This document shows, piece after piece, positions 46,242 through 57,815 of a stretch of DNA of 64,000 nt. Location of the stretch: positions 1-64,000 of the forward strand of contig MU130355.1 in the NCBI GenBank assembly GCA_015039465.1, given 5' to 3'. The position numbers and the translations under genes were made by a program. The notes under the pieces were generated by a model that was given only the letters and a program-made list of their open reading frames with translations, was not told the DNA's origin and searched no databases. Every line of letters begins with the position of its first letter. Position 1 is the first letter of the stretch. Source of the DNA: Phlegmacium glaucopus (lineage: Eukaryota; Basidiomycota; Agaricomycetes; Agaricales; Cortinariaceae).

Positions 46242-46702
46242 TCAGAGGCCGTTGGTTGAGAAAATATAATCCAACATACAAAGGCAATGTTCAACAAGCG
46301 TTTTGAAGAGTGCAGACTGGAATGCTGTTTTTTCAGACGGATCCCCTAGCTCTTTCAGAGCAATCTCCACCTTCTCCTCCATGGCGGTTTCCACATATAT
46401 TCCAAAAGCCTTGTGAAAGGCATCAATGAAGGAGACAGATGCAGACTGGTACCAAAAGGAATTCTCCAAACAAATGATAAGTGCTGCATGATGCCAAAAA
46501 ATGAAAGATGAGTGATGAGGATGAGTGATGAGGATGGATAAACACAGGAAATAAACCCAACAGACCAGCAAACAAGGTCAAGGAGGGTTTCTGATTTTAA
46601 TTAGCATTTGTCACTGCATTGGGGGGAAAAGCTCTACTGACATCAAACATTTTCTGCATGAACATTGTAACTTTCTTGGTATTCTGTGATTGAGGGAAGA
46701 AA
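46242..46702 (-). CDS. 3' exons of an unrecognised minus-strand gene
   Basis: An exon after TCAATCACAG (about 46699 downward) reads NTKKVTMFMQKMFDV. It joins by a GTAGAG…GCAG intron to LIICLENSFWYQSASVSFID, then ..AFHKAFGIYVETAMEEK.., ..LKELGDPSEKTAFQSALFKT.. and a TGA at about 46242. The splice keeps the frame, and the C-terminal ~75 residues look like a folded helical protein. The upstream exons would lie beyond or within the 69-bp array (46760-47765), which is intron-like on this strand. Family unknown; it may be a real gene with an expanded intron, or a decayed transposon gene. Confidence 0.4.
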
Positions 46703-46759
46703 TAATGAGGTTCAGTGCAGGTGGTGATATTAGGATTATGACTATACAAAAAAAAAGGA

Positions 46760-47765
46760 GAGGTACTCACTTCCTGGATGTGTTTTCAGGTTGCCTTGTC
46801 AGTCATCCAATTTTGCACAAAATGCAGAGAGAAACTCACATTCTGGACATATTTTCCAGTTGCCTTATCATTCATCCAATTTTGCACAAAATGCAGAGAG
46901 CAACTCACAAGCTGGACATATTTCCAAGTTGCATTGTCAGTCATCCAATTTTGCACAAAATGCAGAGAGCAACTCACTTCCTGGATGTGTTTTCAGGTTG
47001 CCTTGTCAGTCATCCAATTTTGCACAAAATGCAGAGAGCAACTCACATCCTGGATGTGTTTTCAGGTTGCCTTGTCAGTCATCCAATTTTGCACAAAATG
47101 CAGAGAGCAACTCACATCCTGGATGTGTTTTCAGGTTGCCTTGTCAGTCATCCAATTTTGCACAAAATGCAGAGAGCAACTCACATCCTGGATGTGTTTT
47201 CAGGTTGCCTTGTCAGTCATCCAATTTTGCACAAAATGCAGAGAGCAACTCACATCCTGGATGTGTTTTCAGGTTGCCTTGTCAGTCATCCAATTTTGCA
47301 CAAAATGCAGAGAGCAACTCACATCCTGGATGTGTTTTCAGGTTGCCTTGTCAGTCATCCAATTTTGCACAAAATGCACAGAGCAACTCACAACCTGGAT
47401 GTGTTTTCAGGTTGCCTTGTCAGTCATCCAATTTTGCACAAAATGCAGAGAGCAACTCACATCCTGGATGTGTTTTCAGGTTGCCTTGTCAGTCATCCAA
47501 TTTTGCACAAAATGCAGAGAGCAACTCACATCCTGGATGTGTTTTCAGGTTGCCTTGTCAGTCATCCAATTTTGCACAAAATGCAGAGAGCAACTCACAT
47601 CCTGGATGTGTTTTCAGGTTGCCTTGTCAGTCATCCAATTTTGCACAAAATGCAGAGAGCAACTCACATCCTGGACATGTTTTCAGGTTGTCTTGTCAGT
47701 CATCCGAAATGCAGAGAGCAACTCACATCCTGGACATGTTTTCAGGTTGTCTTGTCAGTACTCCA
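46760..47765 (-). repeat. 69-bp minisatellite, about 15 units, intron-like on the minus strand
   Basis: Tandem 69-bp units; the middle ones are nearly identical and the first three and the last are diverged. On the minus strand each unit reads GAT|GTGAGTTGCTCTCTG…GGATGACTGACAAGG…ACACATCCAG|GAT. That is a GTGAGT donor, a CTGAC branch-type motif and a CAG acceptor spaced as in a 66-nt basidiomycete intron. Because 69 is divisible by three, all three plus-strand frames stay open through the array (up to 402 codons). I regard those as artefacts. A lone related unit lies at about 48036-48085. Confidence 0.85.
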
Positions 47766-48401
47766 GTTAGAACAGCAACATATTCTATATACCTCCTACA
47801 AATATCATTGTGTTCAGCTTCTGTGTTATAGTAATCTATTATTCTCTTACCGTTCTCCCCTACAATCATTATTGTATGCATCTCAATATAATTGCTGATA
47901 GGCAACTTACATACTGTTATAGTACAACTGTGAATTATTGCTTGCCTGCATTTAAAATATTCATTCTCTTACATCCTGAAGATGTGTCAGTTCTGCATCT
48001 CTGATAAGAAAATATTGGGTATTTCATACATACAACTTTGAACAAAATGCAGACAGCAACTCACTCGCACATGTGTTCCAGGTTACACTGTATCAGCACA
48101 TCCAAAAATCCCTAGAAAGATAAAACTGCTGTACCTCTCATAATTGTCTGTTGTACTCACTTCATACTGTGGGAATCATGGATCACTAAAGAATTCAACG
48201 AATACAGCTTCAACTCACATATGAATGGCGGAACCATACCAAACACTCCTTTACAAGATCCATCTTTTACAAATTCAGTTCTGCAGGAACAATCTGGTGT
48301 GACATCATGATGATACCGACCATATCAGTGAGGTCCTCGAGGTCGGATGCACTGGAATAGATGTCAATAAGAGTGTTGAAGTTTTAATTGCACAATGCCT
48401 A
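47766..48401. other. intergenic or intronic, with a possible isolated exon
   Basis: AT-rich sequence with one diverged 69-bp-type unit. On the minus strand, 48284-48345 encodes ASDLEDLTDMVGIIMMSHQI..LNL then TAA, after an acceptor-like CTATTCCAG. It is protein-like and could be an alternative last exon of the GTPase or an exon of another gene. I could not join it in phase. Confidence 0.3.
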
Positions 48402-49479
48402 CTATACTACTGCATATTGGACACACAGCTCCAGGTTATTCTGCTGGAGTGAAACGAACAATATCTTGAGTGCAAGATCATCGAGGGACTCTGCTGTTTT
48501 CTTGATCAGTTCTTTCACCTGCTCTTGGTGGTCCCCATCCTCATCGTGCATATCTGTATTCCAACCGAGTCAATAGACCAACGAAACTAAGCATACATTA
48601 AACGTGCCTTCCAAGCATACATCTGCTCTTGGTGGAAATTTGTACTCGAACAACGGGGCTCGGAGGGTGTCCTTCAATACCCTGTCCGCAGCCTTACGAT
48701 TTTCATCCTCTTCTAAGCGTGTATCATAGACCTGACTTATCAGATAATCGAATTTCGTAAAGATTGCGATTACTGGAACTGGGGAGTATTTTATTCATGT
48801 TAGGGGGTTTCAGAAAAGCTGAGAAAGTCAACGCACCACTTCCTGCTCGTTCCTCATTGAAGAACCTCTTCTCTAAATCCAGTAGGAATCTTGCTTTATT
48901 TGGTACAAAACAGAACCTGTGCCAGAAGATAAGTGAGAGAAACAAAGCGAGACAGTGAGAGTAACCAAATGGCATGAAGCTGATCGTCTACTTCGGTGGA
49001 CCTTGCACGCTCCCGGATGAATGACTGGACTTTCTTCAGCTGACTCTCGTCTCCTGTCTCAAACCCTGGGGAATCATGGAAGATGAACTGCGGGTTGCTG
49101 GCAAAGGCGAATGGGCGATCGATGTCGTGGATCCCGCGCTGATTAGCAGCAAGGTTAAATAGTCAAGTTCAGGCAGCGAAAACACAGTAATCACCTCCGA
49201 GGTCGGCTCCAACTAGTTTTCCGTTGGTGATTAGAGTAGAACACCATAATTGGGCAAGCAACGCACCAAACTGTTACTCTTTTCGTCATAAATGCAAGGT
49301 TCGTCGGTCGTATTGCAAACCCGTTTTAAGAGTGTTGTCTTGCCAGCATTGGCCCGACCGATCACGAGAATACGAAAATAACGATATTTCTCTCGGGCTT
49401 TAAAGGAGGCTAAGACGTCGGCCATGTTGGTACTCGATGCAAGAGAGTGAGTGTGGGTACTACGATCTACGTCCGACAT
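48402..49479 (-). CDS. small G-domain GTPase (P-loop), minus-strand member of a divergent pair
   Basis: Six exons (49267-49479, 49195-49212, 48966-49138, 48837-48916, 48608-48778, 48402-48553) total 268 aa in phase. G1 is RILVIGRANAGKTTLLKR, G3 is FIFHDSPGFETGDE and G4 is IFTKFDYL. The end is LKILFVSLQQNNLELCVQYA. This is the TRAFAC-type G-domain family widespread in Agaricomycetes, related in pattern to AIG1/septin-like GTPases. Role unknown. Exon 2 is only 18 nt. The last intron appears to start GCACGT (a GC-AG intron), which is the least certain junction. No membrane segment is visible. Confidence 0.75.
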
Positions 49480-50049
49480 TATGGCTTCCTGTACAATCGG
49501 TGTTCATGGGAATCGATGTCTCCATAGTTGGTATCTGACCTCCGACTCCTTGGTGCGATCTCCGAATGGGGGCTGGTGTGTATATTTTTGCTATCTTAGG
49601 TCACTTAGGTCACTTTGACAAGTGACAAAGTGACGAAAGTGAACTCAAGTGGAGTCTAAGCCCAGTAAGTGAAGTGTAGTTTTCCTCAGAAAGCACGGAT
49701 AAGTTAAGATAAGTTATGATTCAAACGTAGAGATACAAAGGGGGTACTGTGGCCGCTTCATCAACAACGGCGATGATGTAACCCACACACCTGCTCGATG
49801 GCCCAGCATCCTTGGCCTGTAGTACACAATTTTGATGTTACATAATATTAATAACTGTTAATAACCCAAGTAACTAACATCACACGAAGGCCCATCATCA
49901 CATTACAAACAGCCTGGGTTAGCGAAGAAACCCAGCCCTAGAAAACAGTACTTAACGGTCAGATGGGAATCTGTCAGCTGGTTTGTCCGCTGTGTGTGGG
50001 TGTGGACTTTTTCGAATAGCCAGCCGGAACGCCCCCCCGTCCTACAATC
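49480..50049. promoter_or_regulatory. divergent promoter region between the two GTPase genes
   Basis: 570 bp between the starts at 49479 (-) and 50050 (+). It contains a short repeated stretch, AGGTCACTTAGGTCACTTTG and AAGTGACAAAGTGACGAAAGTG (about 49599-49640), made of inverted GTGAC/GTCAC sites that could bind a regulator. Shared control of the pair is an inference. Confidence 0.4.
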
Positions 50050-52050
50050 ATGAACACAAATCCCCCAGACTCTCTTCCGTCGACAGTTGAAGAAACTCTT
50101 GCCGTCTGCCCAAAGTGTGTATCATTCAGTCATGGCCCCCTTAACCTTGTCTTAGTAGTATGTTGTTCCTTGCAGATTTCGAATCCTCGTGGTGGGCAAC
50201 GTGGGACCTTTTGCCAGCTTCACTGGCAGAAACACTGTATTAACTGTATCACTTTTGCAGACGGGGGTTGGGAAGTCCTCTCTTGTCAGCAGTGTTTTCA
50301 ACATTGGCATCAAGGTAAGCTCGCCGTGTCGATCCTTCTTGATCACGTCTTACAGTGAGCAGGACATCGATATTGCCGATGGCCGTGCCGGAAAAGCAAA
50401 CATTGCTCGAGAGTACACTTCCGATGCCAATGTGCGCTTCATCCTTCACGATAGCCAAGGGTTTGAGCCTGGGTCCGTTGAGGAGTGGGAAGTCGTAGAG
50501 AAGTTTATTCGTGATAAATGTGACGACTGCTTGGAATCGAAGGACCGCCTCCATGCCATTTGGTATTAGACTTTTATCATACATTTGTCATTGGTGCCTT
50601 AGATGAGCCTTCATCCATAGGTTATGCATTGAAACCCCCTGCACCGGGGCGCGCTTGATGCAAACTGCCGATGAGCGCCTCCTAGCGCTTGCCACTGATT
50701 GTGAGCCTAGTTCGCATTCCCGTCGATTTGCTCGAGCTGACGCACCTCGCAGTAAAGGTTGCCGTGATTATCGTTTTCACCAAGTACGATTTCCTCTTCA
50801 ACGAATACCATCGAAAGGCGGCCAAGGCGGCCCGAGGTCTGGGCAAGCTCGCCAATCCGGATACAACTCGAAATGATGCCGAAACAAATGCTAAGCAACA
50901 TCTGGATAAGTTGATTAACGATTTTCAGCAACCCTTCGAATATGTCACAGTATCGACGCACGAACAATACCCTAGCTTGAGTTATACCTCCTATCAACAT
51001 CCTATGAGACTGACCAGGCCTGTTCTTTAGAACGTTTCGATATGCTCAAAAGATTGACCGAGACCACTCGGAGATGTTTGCACGAAGTAGAAGGAGACTT
51101 ATGGGTCCCATGGGCTGCTGCTCAGCAAATCAATGCACAGCAAAAGGTCAAATTTTCAATAAAGTGCGTGTCTTCATTTTTCTTCCACTCCTAGGTTGTT
51201 TCTAAATGATTTTCGCCGTCAGCGAGGGCTTCAAACGCACGTGTTTTCCTCTGGGTTATTTCTACGTAGTGCTTACAAGCAATCTAGAATATTGGATTGA
51301 TTTGGGGAAGAGCGCCGTGTTTAAGGGTCATACCTTGTTGGATTGTCTGTCCCGTATTCACCTGGACATTATCGAGGTCTGGAATTTTTATGACCCGGAA
51401 AAGGTGAGCTGTAACTCTACCAATTCCTGTACGGTTCGTTTGATCATTTATTTCAAGCTACTTTCAGGGACATACTTTTGCACAGAGATGGTCAAGGTTA
51501 TTGAACCATTGTTAACTGAACCCCAACCTAGCTTGTGGGTCTAGTTATTGACGCAAAGACCGATCTCTAAGCTGTAGTCATTTCTAGAAGCATCAGCGAG
51601 ACGCTGTCCACCCTCTCCGACCTGACTTCAATTGCTGGAGTCGTCGCAGGCTCTTTTGCGCCGGTGCTAAGTGGAGCCGGTGTTGCAGTTACTGCGATCA
51701 AATTTTTCTGCCAACAATACCAGGCGATGTACGTGAAATCATTAGAAGAAAATTAATATTGATATTTCCTTAACAGCCCATTGACCGCTCTGTGTCTAGG
51801 AGCGTACATCGTGGATCTCACCCTGATTTTACATAACCTCTTCACTGCTACGCTGGTAAAGGAACCACCGAGACCTCTCAACAGGGAACTCGTTGCGGAT
51901 ACCTTGAAGAGCTATAAAGACACCGACTCCGGAAATGTACACCGACTCATCGGCGATATAGCTTCTGGAAAGAGGGCTCTAGACCCCAAAGAGAAGATCG
52001 CAGATCTGATTCGCCAGCAGCTGAAGATGGATGGGAGTTGGGCAGATTAG
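50050..52050 (+). CDS. G-domain GTPase with C-terminal hydrophobic segments
   Basis: Twelve exons (50050-50114, 50176-50200, 50261-50314, 50363-50562, 50621-50700, 50753-50980, 51031-51163, 51223-51240, 51280-51403, 51458-51534, 51588-51728, 51777-52050) give 472 aa with every phase matching. G1 is FRILVVGNTGVGKSSLVSS, split by an intron after GN. G3 is FILHDSQGFEPG and G4 is IVFTKYDFLF. Further on come IHLDIIEVWNF and two hydrophobic stretches (SIAGVVAGSFAPVLSGAGVA; ALCLGAYIVDLTLILHNLF) that may contact membrane. The tail is ..EKIADLIRQQLKMDG. Exon 8 is 18 nt. Family: Agaricomycete G-domain proteins, function unknown. The divergent neighbour at 48402-49479 is a shorter relative. Confidence 0.82.
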
Positions 52051-52562
52051 AAATAGGTGTACTCTTCGTCAGGTGGTGCATGGACTCCCGTTATGGCTCG
52101 ATTGTTCTTAAGAGCTATCTTTCATTTCCGTTGTATTCTGCTTATGCTTTGACGCTTGATATAGTATTTGGTCAGGCCCGTCGATATTATCTGTAGTTCA
52201 TTCTACGCGTCACATCTGTGTGGACTCGGAGTTTCTAGAGATAGGTGCCTTACTTTATTCTCCCACTATGTATTGATATCACAGACATAGATAACGTCTC
52301 AAACTCTCTTCGGTGGTCAACAGAAATGCTAACATTTTCTCTCTTTTTTTCTTTTTTTTAGAAACCTCGTTTACTTATTGTCCTTTGCGGCGTGCCATAT
52401 GGTAGACAAAAACATAACATTAACTACTTGTTTATCTAATTGCCCATGGAGAGTACAAGTTCGTCGCAGCAGCTATGGGCGTCATGTTGCGACACCCGTA
52501 GCAGGGACCCCGCATGAAACAATGGATGTGTTGTCTGATTACTGTAATAATACAGAGAATGA
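52051..52562. other. no gene seen
   Basis: 3' flank of the GTPase gene, up to the left edge of the tandem duplication. Only short ORFs. A pyrimidine run (TTTTTTTCTTTTTTTT) lies at about 52343. Confidence 0.45.
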
Positions 52563-52951
52563 GTTCTGGTAGAGCCAAGAGATAAGTTGACGAGAGAGCG
52601 CATATCTGGACTCAATTTTAGATGAAGTACTTTTTACTAGCGGTCAACAAAATACCTTGGCTGACAATTCATTTTATTTGTTACAATAAATTTAAGATTT
52701 ACATAAGCATTGTCACTGGTTGATTCTGCTAAATTTACCACGATGCAGATAGCTTGGGAGACCCGGGTAGATCATATCGATGAAGGTTGACGGGTTTTTT
52801 GGAACGTGTAAGCCTCAATGTTTTAGCCTCTGAATTGATTGCTCAGATCAGTATAAAGTACGTTGCAACATTTCTTCTCTACTAGAAACCTACCCTTCAG
52901 CTTCTAGAGCTAAGCAACGCCCGATACTCTAAGCTCCTCGCAAGCCCTACG

Positions 52952-55614
52952 ATGTTTACAGGGCTCCGAAACACCATCATCCAAGGTAGCACATTCGTAC
53001 AAACCATTGCACCGCCCACATCAGAGGGTCAGTCCGAGTTCCCAATCATTTAACCTTTAGATAACCTGCAACTCGTATCTGATACTGAACAGGATTCAAG
53101 ATTCTTTATGCAAATATCGCGACTGGTGCTTTTCATGACTCGGGAGAACGTTTTGACGCACCAAAATGCCATCTAAACACACGTAAGGCCGTCTTAGCAG
53201 AAATTATGCAGTGGATACAAGACATCGAGGAATCAGAGCGTATTTTGTGGCTTTATGGGTCTGCAGGAGCTGGAAAGTCAGCTATCGCTCAAACAATTGC
53301 AGAGATGTGCGCAATATTGGACCTCCTCGTCGCCAGTTTTTTCTTCTCTAGGTCATCCCAATCCAGGAATAACGAGAAACATCTGATTGCATCAATTGCA
53401 TATCAGCTTACCATTTCCATTCCAGCGACTCGAACATATGTTGATGCCGCCGTCCAAAGTGACCCTGCAGTATTTCACAAGTCTTTGGACACACAAATAG
53501 AAACACTCATCATCCGGCCTTTGAAAAACGCATGTGCTGTTGTCGATCCTGCCGTCACGAAGAAATGGCCAAGGCTTATCGTTATAGACGGTCTTGACGA
53601 ATGTCATAGTCCTTTGGTTCAATCCTCCATCATCCATGCACTTTCGACAGCTCTTCTTCGTATCCCAGTCCCAATCATCCTCCTCGTCGCCAGCCGTCCT
53701 GAGCCACATATTCGGAATGCATTCAATCGTTTGAACAAATCTCAGGCGTCTCGTCACATTGTCTTAGACGACTCGTATGAACCAGACGCCGATATCAAGG
53801 CATTTCTCCTTAGTCGATTCGCAGAAATTAAAGAGAACCACCCACTTGCAGTCTATATTCCTCAGTCCTGGCCATCTGCGGAGATCATTGATCGACTAGT
53901 CCGAAAGTCTTCAGGGCAGTTTATTTACGCATCGACTGTGATGAAATATCTGGATTCTCCGAATCATCGGCCCATGAAGCGGTTGGACGTTATCATTGGG
54001 TTAATACCCGTTGACGGCGACATGCCCTATAAAGAATTGGATGCATTGTATAGCCATATCCTCTCCTGCGTTGACGATCTGGCCAGTACGCTAAAGATAT
54101 TCGGATTCTTGTTTTTCCGGGCTTGGACAACTGACCCCCCCTACGAAGTCACTTTTATGGCAGATCTACTCGGTTTGGACGAAGAAGATGTCCACCTCTG
54201 CTTATCCAAACTCCATGCTATCCTTTATATTCCTCCACCCAAGACAAGTGGATTGTCGATCGGAGTGATCCACGCTTCCCTACAAGATTTCCTTGTCGAC
54301 ACACTACGATCTGGAAGGTATTATGTTGACGAAGAGGCATTTCATACGTACCTAGCCCAGCAATGCCTACGTCAAGTCAGTACGTCGTCTATAAATACAA
54401 TAGAACGTAGTCCCCAACTGTCGGAAGGACCCCTCGGCGCTCGAGAGTATCTATTAAAGGCTTTCATCCATCACTGCCCTCGGGCTTCAACGGACTCTGC
54501 CAATCTCAAAGATGATCTCATGCAAGTCTCTGATCTCCGGCCATGGTGTGGGGTCAGGCCGATCTTCTTTTATTGTCACCTCCCGTCTCTATTTGACTGG
54601 CTATACAAGGTCTGTCATGTCCTCACGGATGTTCTTCACTTTGACCCCAATCCATGAATCTTAGGCTGACACAGCGGCTAAAGAACTTTCGAGCCACTTC
54701 CAATTGCTTTTGGACCAACATCTTACTACAAAGCTCAATGAATATAAATTTAACGGAAGCAATGTTGATATTGCAGGGCTGCTATACTTTCCTTTTCCAT
54801 GGAAATCGCCCTGGTTCTCTTTAATTTCAGGAATCTCTCCAGTCCCCGACATCTTTGACATATTTCCAGCTTATTTGGGAGATGAGGAACGATATCGACA
54901 TTTACTTATCGAATTTTTCGAGGATGAGAATAGGTCTGGCAAATACCATCTAGATGGTATAGTTTATGCTCATGCCGCGCTGGAATGCTTTCGAAATATG
55001 GTTAATCCAAATGATAAGTAAGCCTGATTTGTTTAGTATTTTTTTGGCGTTTCTCAATGATACTTCTATCAAGTGAAATATTTTATCCCTATCTATTCAT
55101 AACGGGGATTGAACGACCTGACGCAGAGTTGTTTATGTCTTTAACTGATCATGTAGCCTCACAGCGGGAGATTTTAGTCCCATATTATAGGAGTGGTCTC
55201 GACGCTGTAACAATATTTCTCTTGAAGGCTGCTCCACTGACAGATCTCTACATCTGCCTTCGGGATCATCCTCTTCAAAATCCTGCTAAAGCCAAAGTTC
55301 ACTGTGAGCATGGATTCGCTTCCCTCAGGTTGGCTGTGAAAGCCTATCTGGATGTGAGTTTATACCGAATGTCTCCCTCAACATCTGTGTTGATCCCATA
55401 TCCATGGCTTTAGAAATGTCAGCATCTTCCTGGTCCGAAAGTTCTCCGAAGGTCATTGTCTCTCATGCTGAGAGATCAACCTTACACTAATGATGTATAT
55501 ATCCAAGGTCTTCAAGTTGTCCTCCTTATTTTCCTTGCATGGATCTCGAGTCGAAGTTTGGGAATCACTTGGGGACATTTAACGAGCGATGGCCCCTCGT
55601 CACCGACAGTTTAA
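52952..55614 (+). CDS. NACHT-domain STAND NTPase 1, intact, with a C-terminal hydrophobic segment
   Basis: Five exons (52952-53027, 53093-54609, 54665-55017, 55074-55353, 55414-55614) give 808 aa in phase. After an N-terminal stretch ..FHDSGERFDAPKCH.., typical of fungal NACHT proteins, come the P-loop WLYGSAGAGKSAIAQTIA (about residues 85-102), the sensor segment VASFFFSRSSQSRNN, Walker B RLIVIDGLDECH and IPIILLVASRPEPHIR. Winged-helix-like sequence follows (..SLQDFLVDTLRSGRYYVD..). There are no WD40, ankyrin or TPR repeats. The last exon adds VVLLIFLAWISS, a possible membrane anchor. By family, a regulated NTPase switch, perhaps in self/non-self recognition. Ligand and effector unknown. Confidence 0.82.
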
Positions 55615-56604
55615 CCAGACCAAGTGATCCGGAATCACGTCAATTCTATGGAAAAGCGAGCCTAATCTTCCAACTGCGACTATCCAACCACTTTAATATA
55701 TCAAGGTACTTCGTACCAAAATCGTCCACGGGAGGGAGGGAATTTGATTCAGGAGAAGAGCTTTGAATATACATACAATGCGTCGTAGGACAACCTTCTC
55801 CCTTGTGGCATTGAATTGTAGAAGGCTATCATCGGCTAGTGGTATCTAGAAGAAATCTGTTAGTTTGACGGATCTGGCGGCGATTGGAGTTTGCGAAAAG
55901 ACAGATGATATTCTAGACCTTGTTCACGAAAATTTCGCAAGTTGATGATCAAAAACTAGGATCATATGAACGTTCAATGAACAGCAACGCTGTGGAACCC
56001 CGGCAGAATTGAGCCTAAATTCTTCGAGCAAGAATTAGATGCCTCTTCTGTTTTCAAGATGCGCGAAAAGATTTACTAGCGACGCCAGCCACCCAATGTT
56101 TGAGGATTCTCCCCTAGAAGGGTTATCGCAAACATCAGCTTATTTTGACTATACAATAATTGAAGAATACTGTAGACAGGCGCCGTCATCGGCTAGTAGT
56201 ACCTGGAAGAAATCTGGTTAGTTTGATGGATCTGGCCGGCGACGGTACAAGGCTGGTTGCTTTCCCTTTTGACCAATCGATGGAGGGAGAGGAGATTGAA
56301 GAGGACTATGACGAGGTGTTAGACTCTGCTGTGATGGCGATGAATCTTTCGAAGTTGATGAAGGTATTCCTGAGGCAACACTACGACTACCCTCATCGAA
56401 TGAAGGATACTCAGCTTGGTCACTCATGACGCTCGATATGAACAAGGAAGAAGCCGTTGAATATTTAGCATCTTTTGACGCATAGGTGGATTGAATGGCA
56501 GGTTAAGGAGAAGGAGAAGGCGGAGGAACTGAAGCCGTAGATAATCGCATTTACAATCGTGCGTATCAGCTGCTATAACTGCCATATTATACAACTTGAT
56601 TTCC
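55615..56604. other. intergenic, with a partial dispersed repeat
   Basis: 56008-56070 repeats AAATTCTTCGAGCAAGAATT and AGATGCCTCT, found also near 45560 and 58085. An acidic plus-strand frame at 56224-56429 has no domain and no counterpart in frame in unit 2, so I do not call a gene. Confidence 0.4.
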
Positions 56605-57815
56605 CTAAAGGCAGTTTTCATCCTCAACTAACCATATCGCATTGATGCCGCTTCTCTGAAAAACCATCCGAGTATCAAATAAGTGAATGTGGAAAATCTT
56701 TAGAAATTGGGGACTTGTCAAAACTCACCCAACTTGCACAACTTGTTGGTCCATCGAAGTCCCTGCCCTGCACACGTCCAGGAGTAGTAGCACACATTTC
56801 GTGCCAATCGTCGCCGTCTTGGAGGTTCATCAAGATGGATTCGTAGCGCTGTGAAAGTCATTAAGTTATCCGCACCGGAATTGTTTAACAGCCATGAAGA
56901 CGAACATGGATTCCTCGTTCGACGCAGCCCTGTTACAGTCATTAGCGTATGAAGAAGTTGAATCATATATATCGAAGAGTACCTTGTTGTCATACCCTGC
57001 CCACCATGTAACGCATACAGCTTCATTGAAGTTGACGACCCAGTGGCCTACAACATTCCCGCACATTCCCTAAAACAAGAGGGAAAAAATGATCATACTT
57101 CAAAATCGAAATGAAATTAACAAAACATACCTGAGTGTCACAGAGAGAAGGAAGGAGTTGTCGACCATGAATATCAATACTTTTATTCCAGCATTCTTTC
57201 AATGGATCTAACCCAATAGGGACTTGAGCCAGCGTAGCAGAATACTCTCTGGTCCCATATCGCAAACACTTGCTGGGCGATTTTAGATCTTGCCAAACCA
57301 TCAACGCCCGTTTTTCCTCTTCTTCCTGGCGTTCCCGATTGTCATGATCAGCACGCTCTTTCTCCATTCTGCCCGTTCTTTTGCCATGCCTCCCTCTCCA
57401 CTGCCATTACCTGGCGTTCTGAGTTCCAAGCGTCGCGCATCGCTTGGTAACGGCGTCCTTCAGCATCCCATTGACTTCGGATGTTTTTCATATAAGGATG
57501 GAAAATAGCTGCGATGTTCAAGCTTATCAGTACGAGCATGAGGATGCCTAATAGCTTTGGTATGTTGTTAAATGGTTTTGGTCGGGGTGGTGCAGTGGCT
57601 GGGCCGTAGTTGGGGTGTTGAGACGGATTATGTGAGCCATAGTTGGAGTGTTGGAGGAGCAAGGTATCCCTCTCGCCGTTATCGCGGCCGTCTGATCCAT
57701 ACAAAGTTGAGGTACTTGCATATGGAGGAGGATTCGCGGTTCTACATGATCGTCAGTGTCATAACTAAGTAGTTGAAGTACAGAGGGCAGCTATACTGTA
57801 CCTATTGCGGGTCAT
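56605..57815 (-). pseudogene. single-pass membrane protein gene, copy 1, frameshifted
   Basis: A 14-nt first exon (57802-57815, MTRN) joins at 57741. The protein has a Pro/Asn-rich cytosolic start (PNYGPATAPPRPKPFNN), a membrane helix (LGILMLVLISLNIAAIF) and a charged coiled region (QWDAEGRRYQAMRDAWNSER). An extracellular-type domain follows: CLRYGTREYSATLAQVP, GMCGNVVGHWVVNFNEAVC, ILMNLQDGDDWHEMCATTP, and a terminal SGINAIWLVEDENCL. This pattern is a common Agaricomycete membrane-protein family of unknown function. In the coiled region two A runs are each 1 nt shorter than in copy 2 (57365-57383), so the frame ends at ..NGERAC*. Splicing around 56880-56920 is also unclear. Confidence 0.6.

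Noticed and set aside
46690..47898. 402-, 346- and 330-codon plus-strand ORFs over the 69-bp array
   Set aside because: The repeat length is a multiple of three and lacks plus-strand stops, so all three frames are open together. That is expected of a repeat and is not evidence for a protein.
56160..56429. 89-codon acidic plus-strand ORF
   Set aside because: No counterpart frame in the second duplication unit and no recognised domain.
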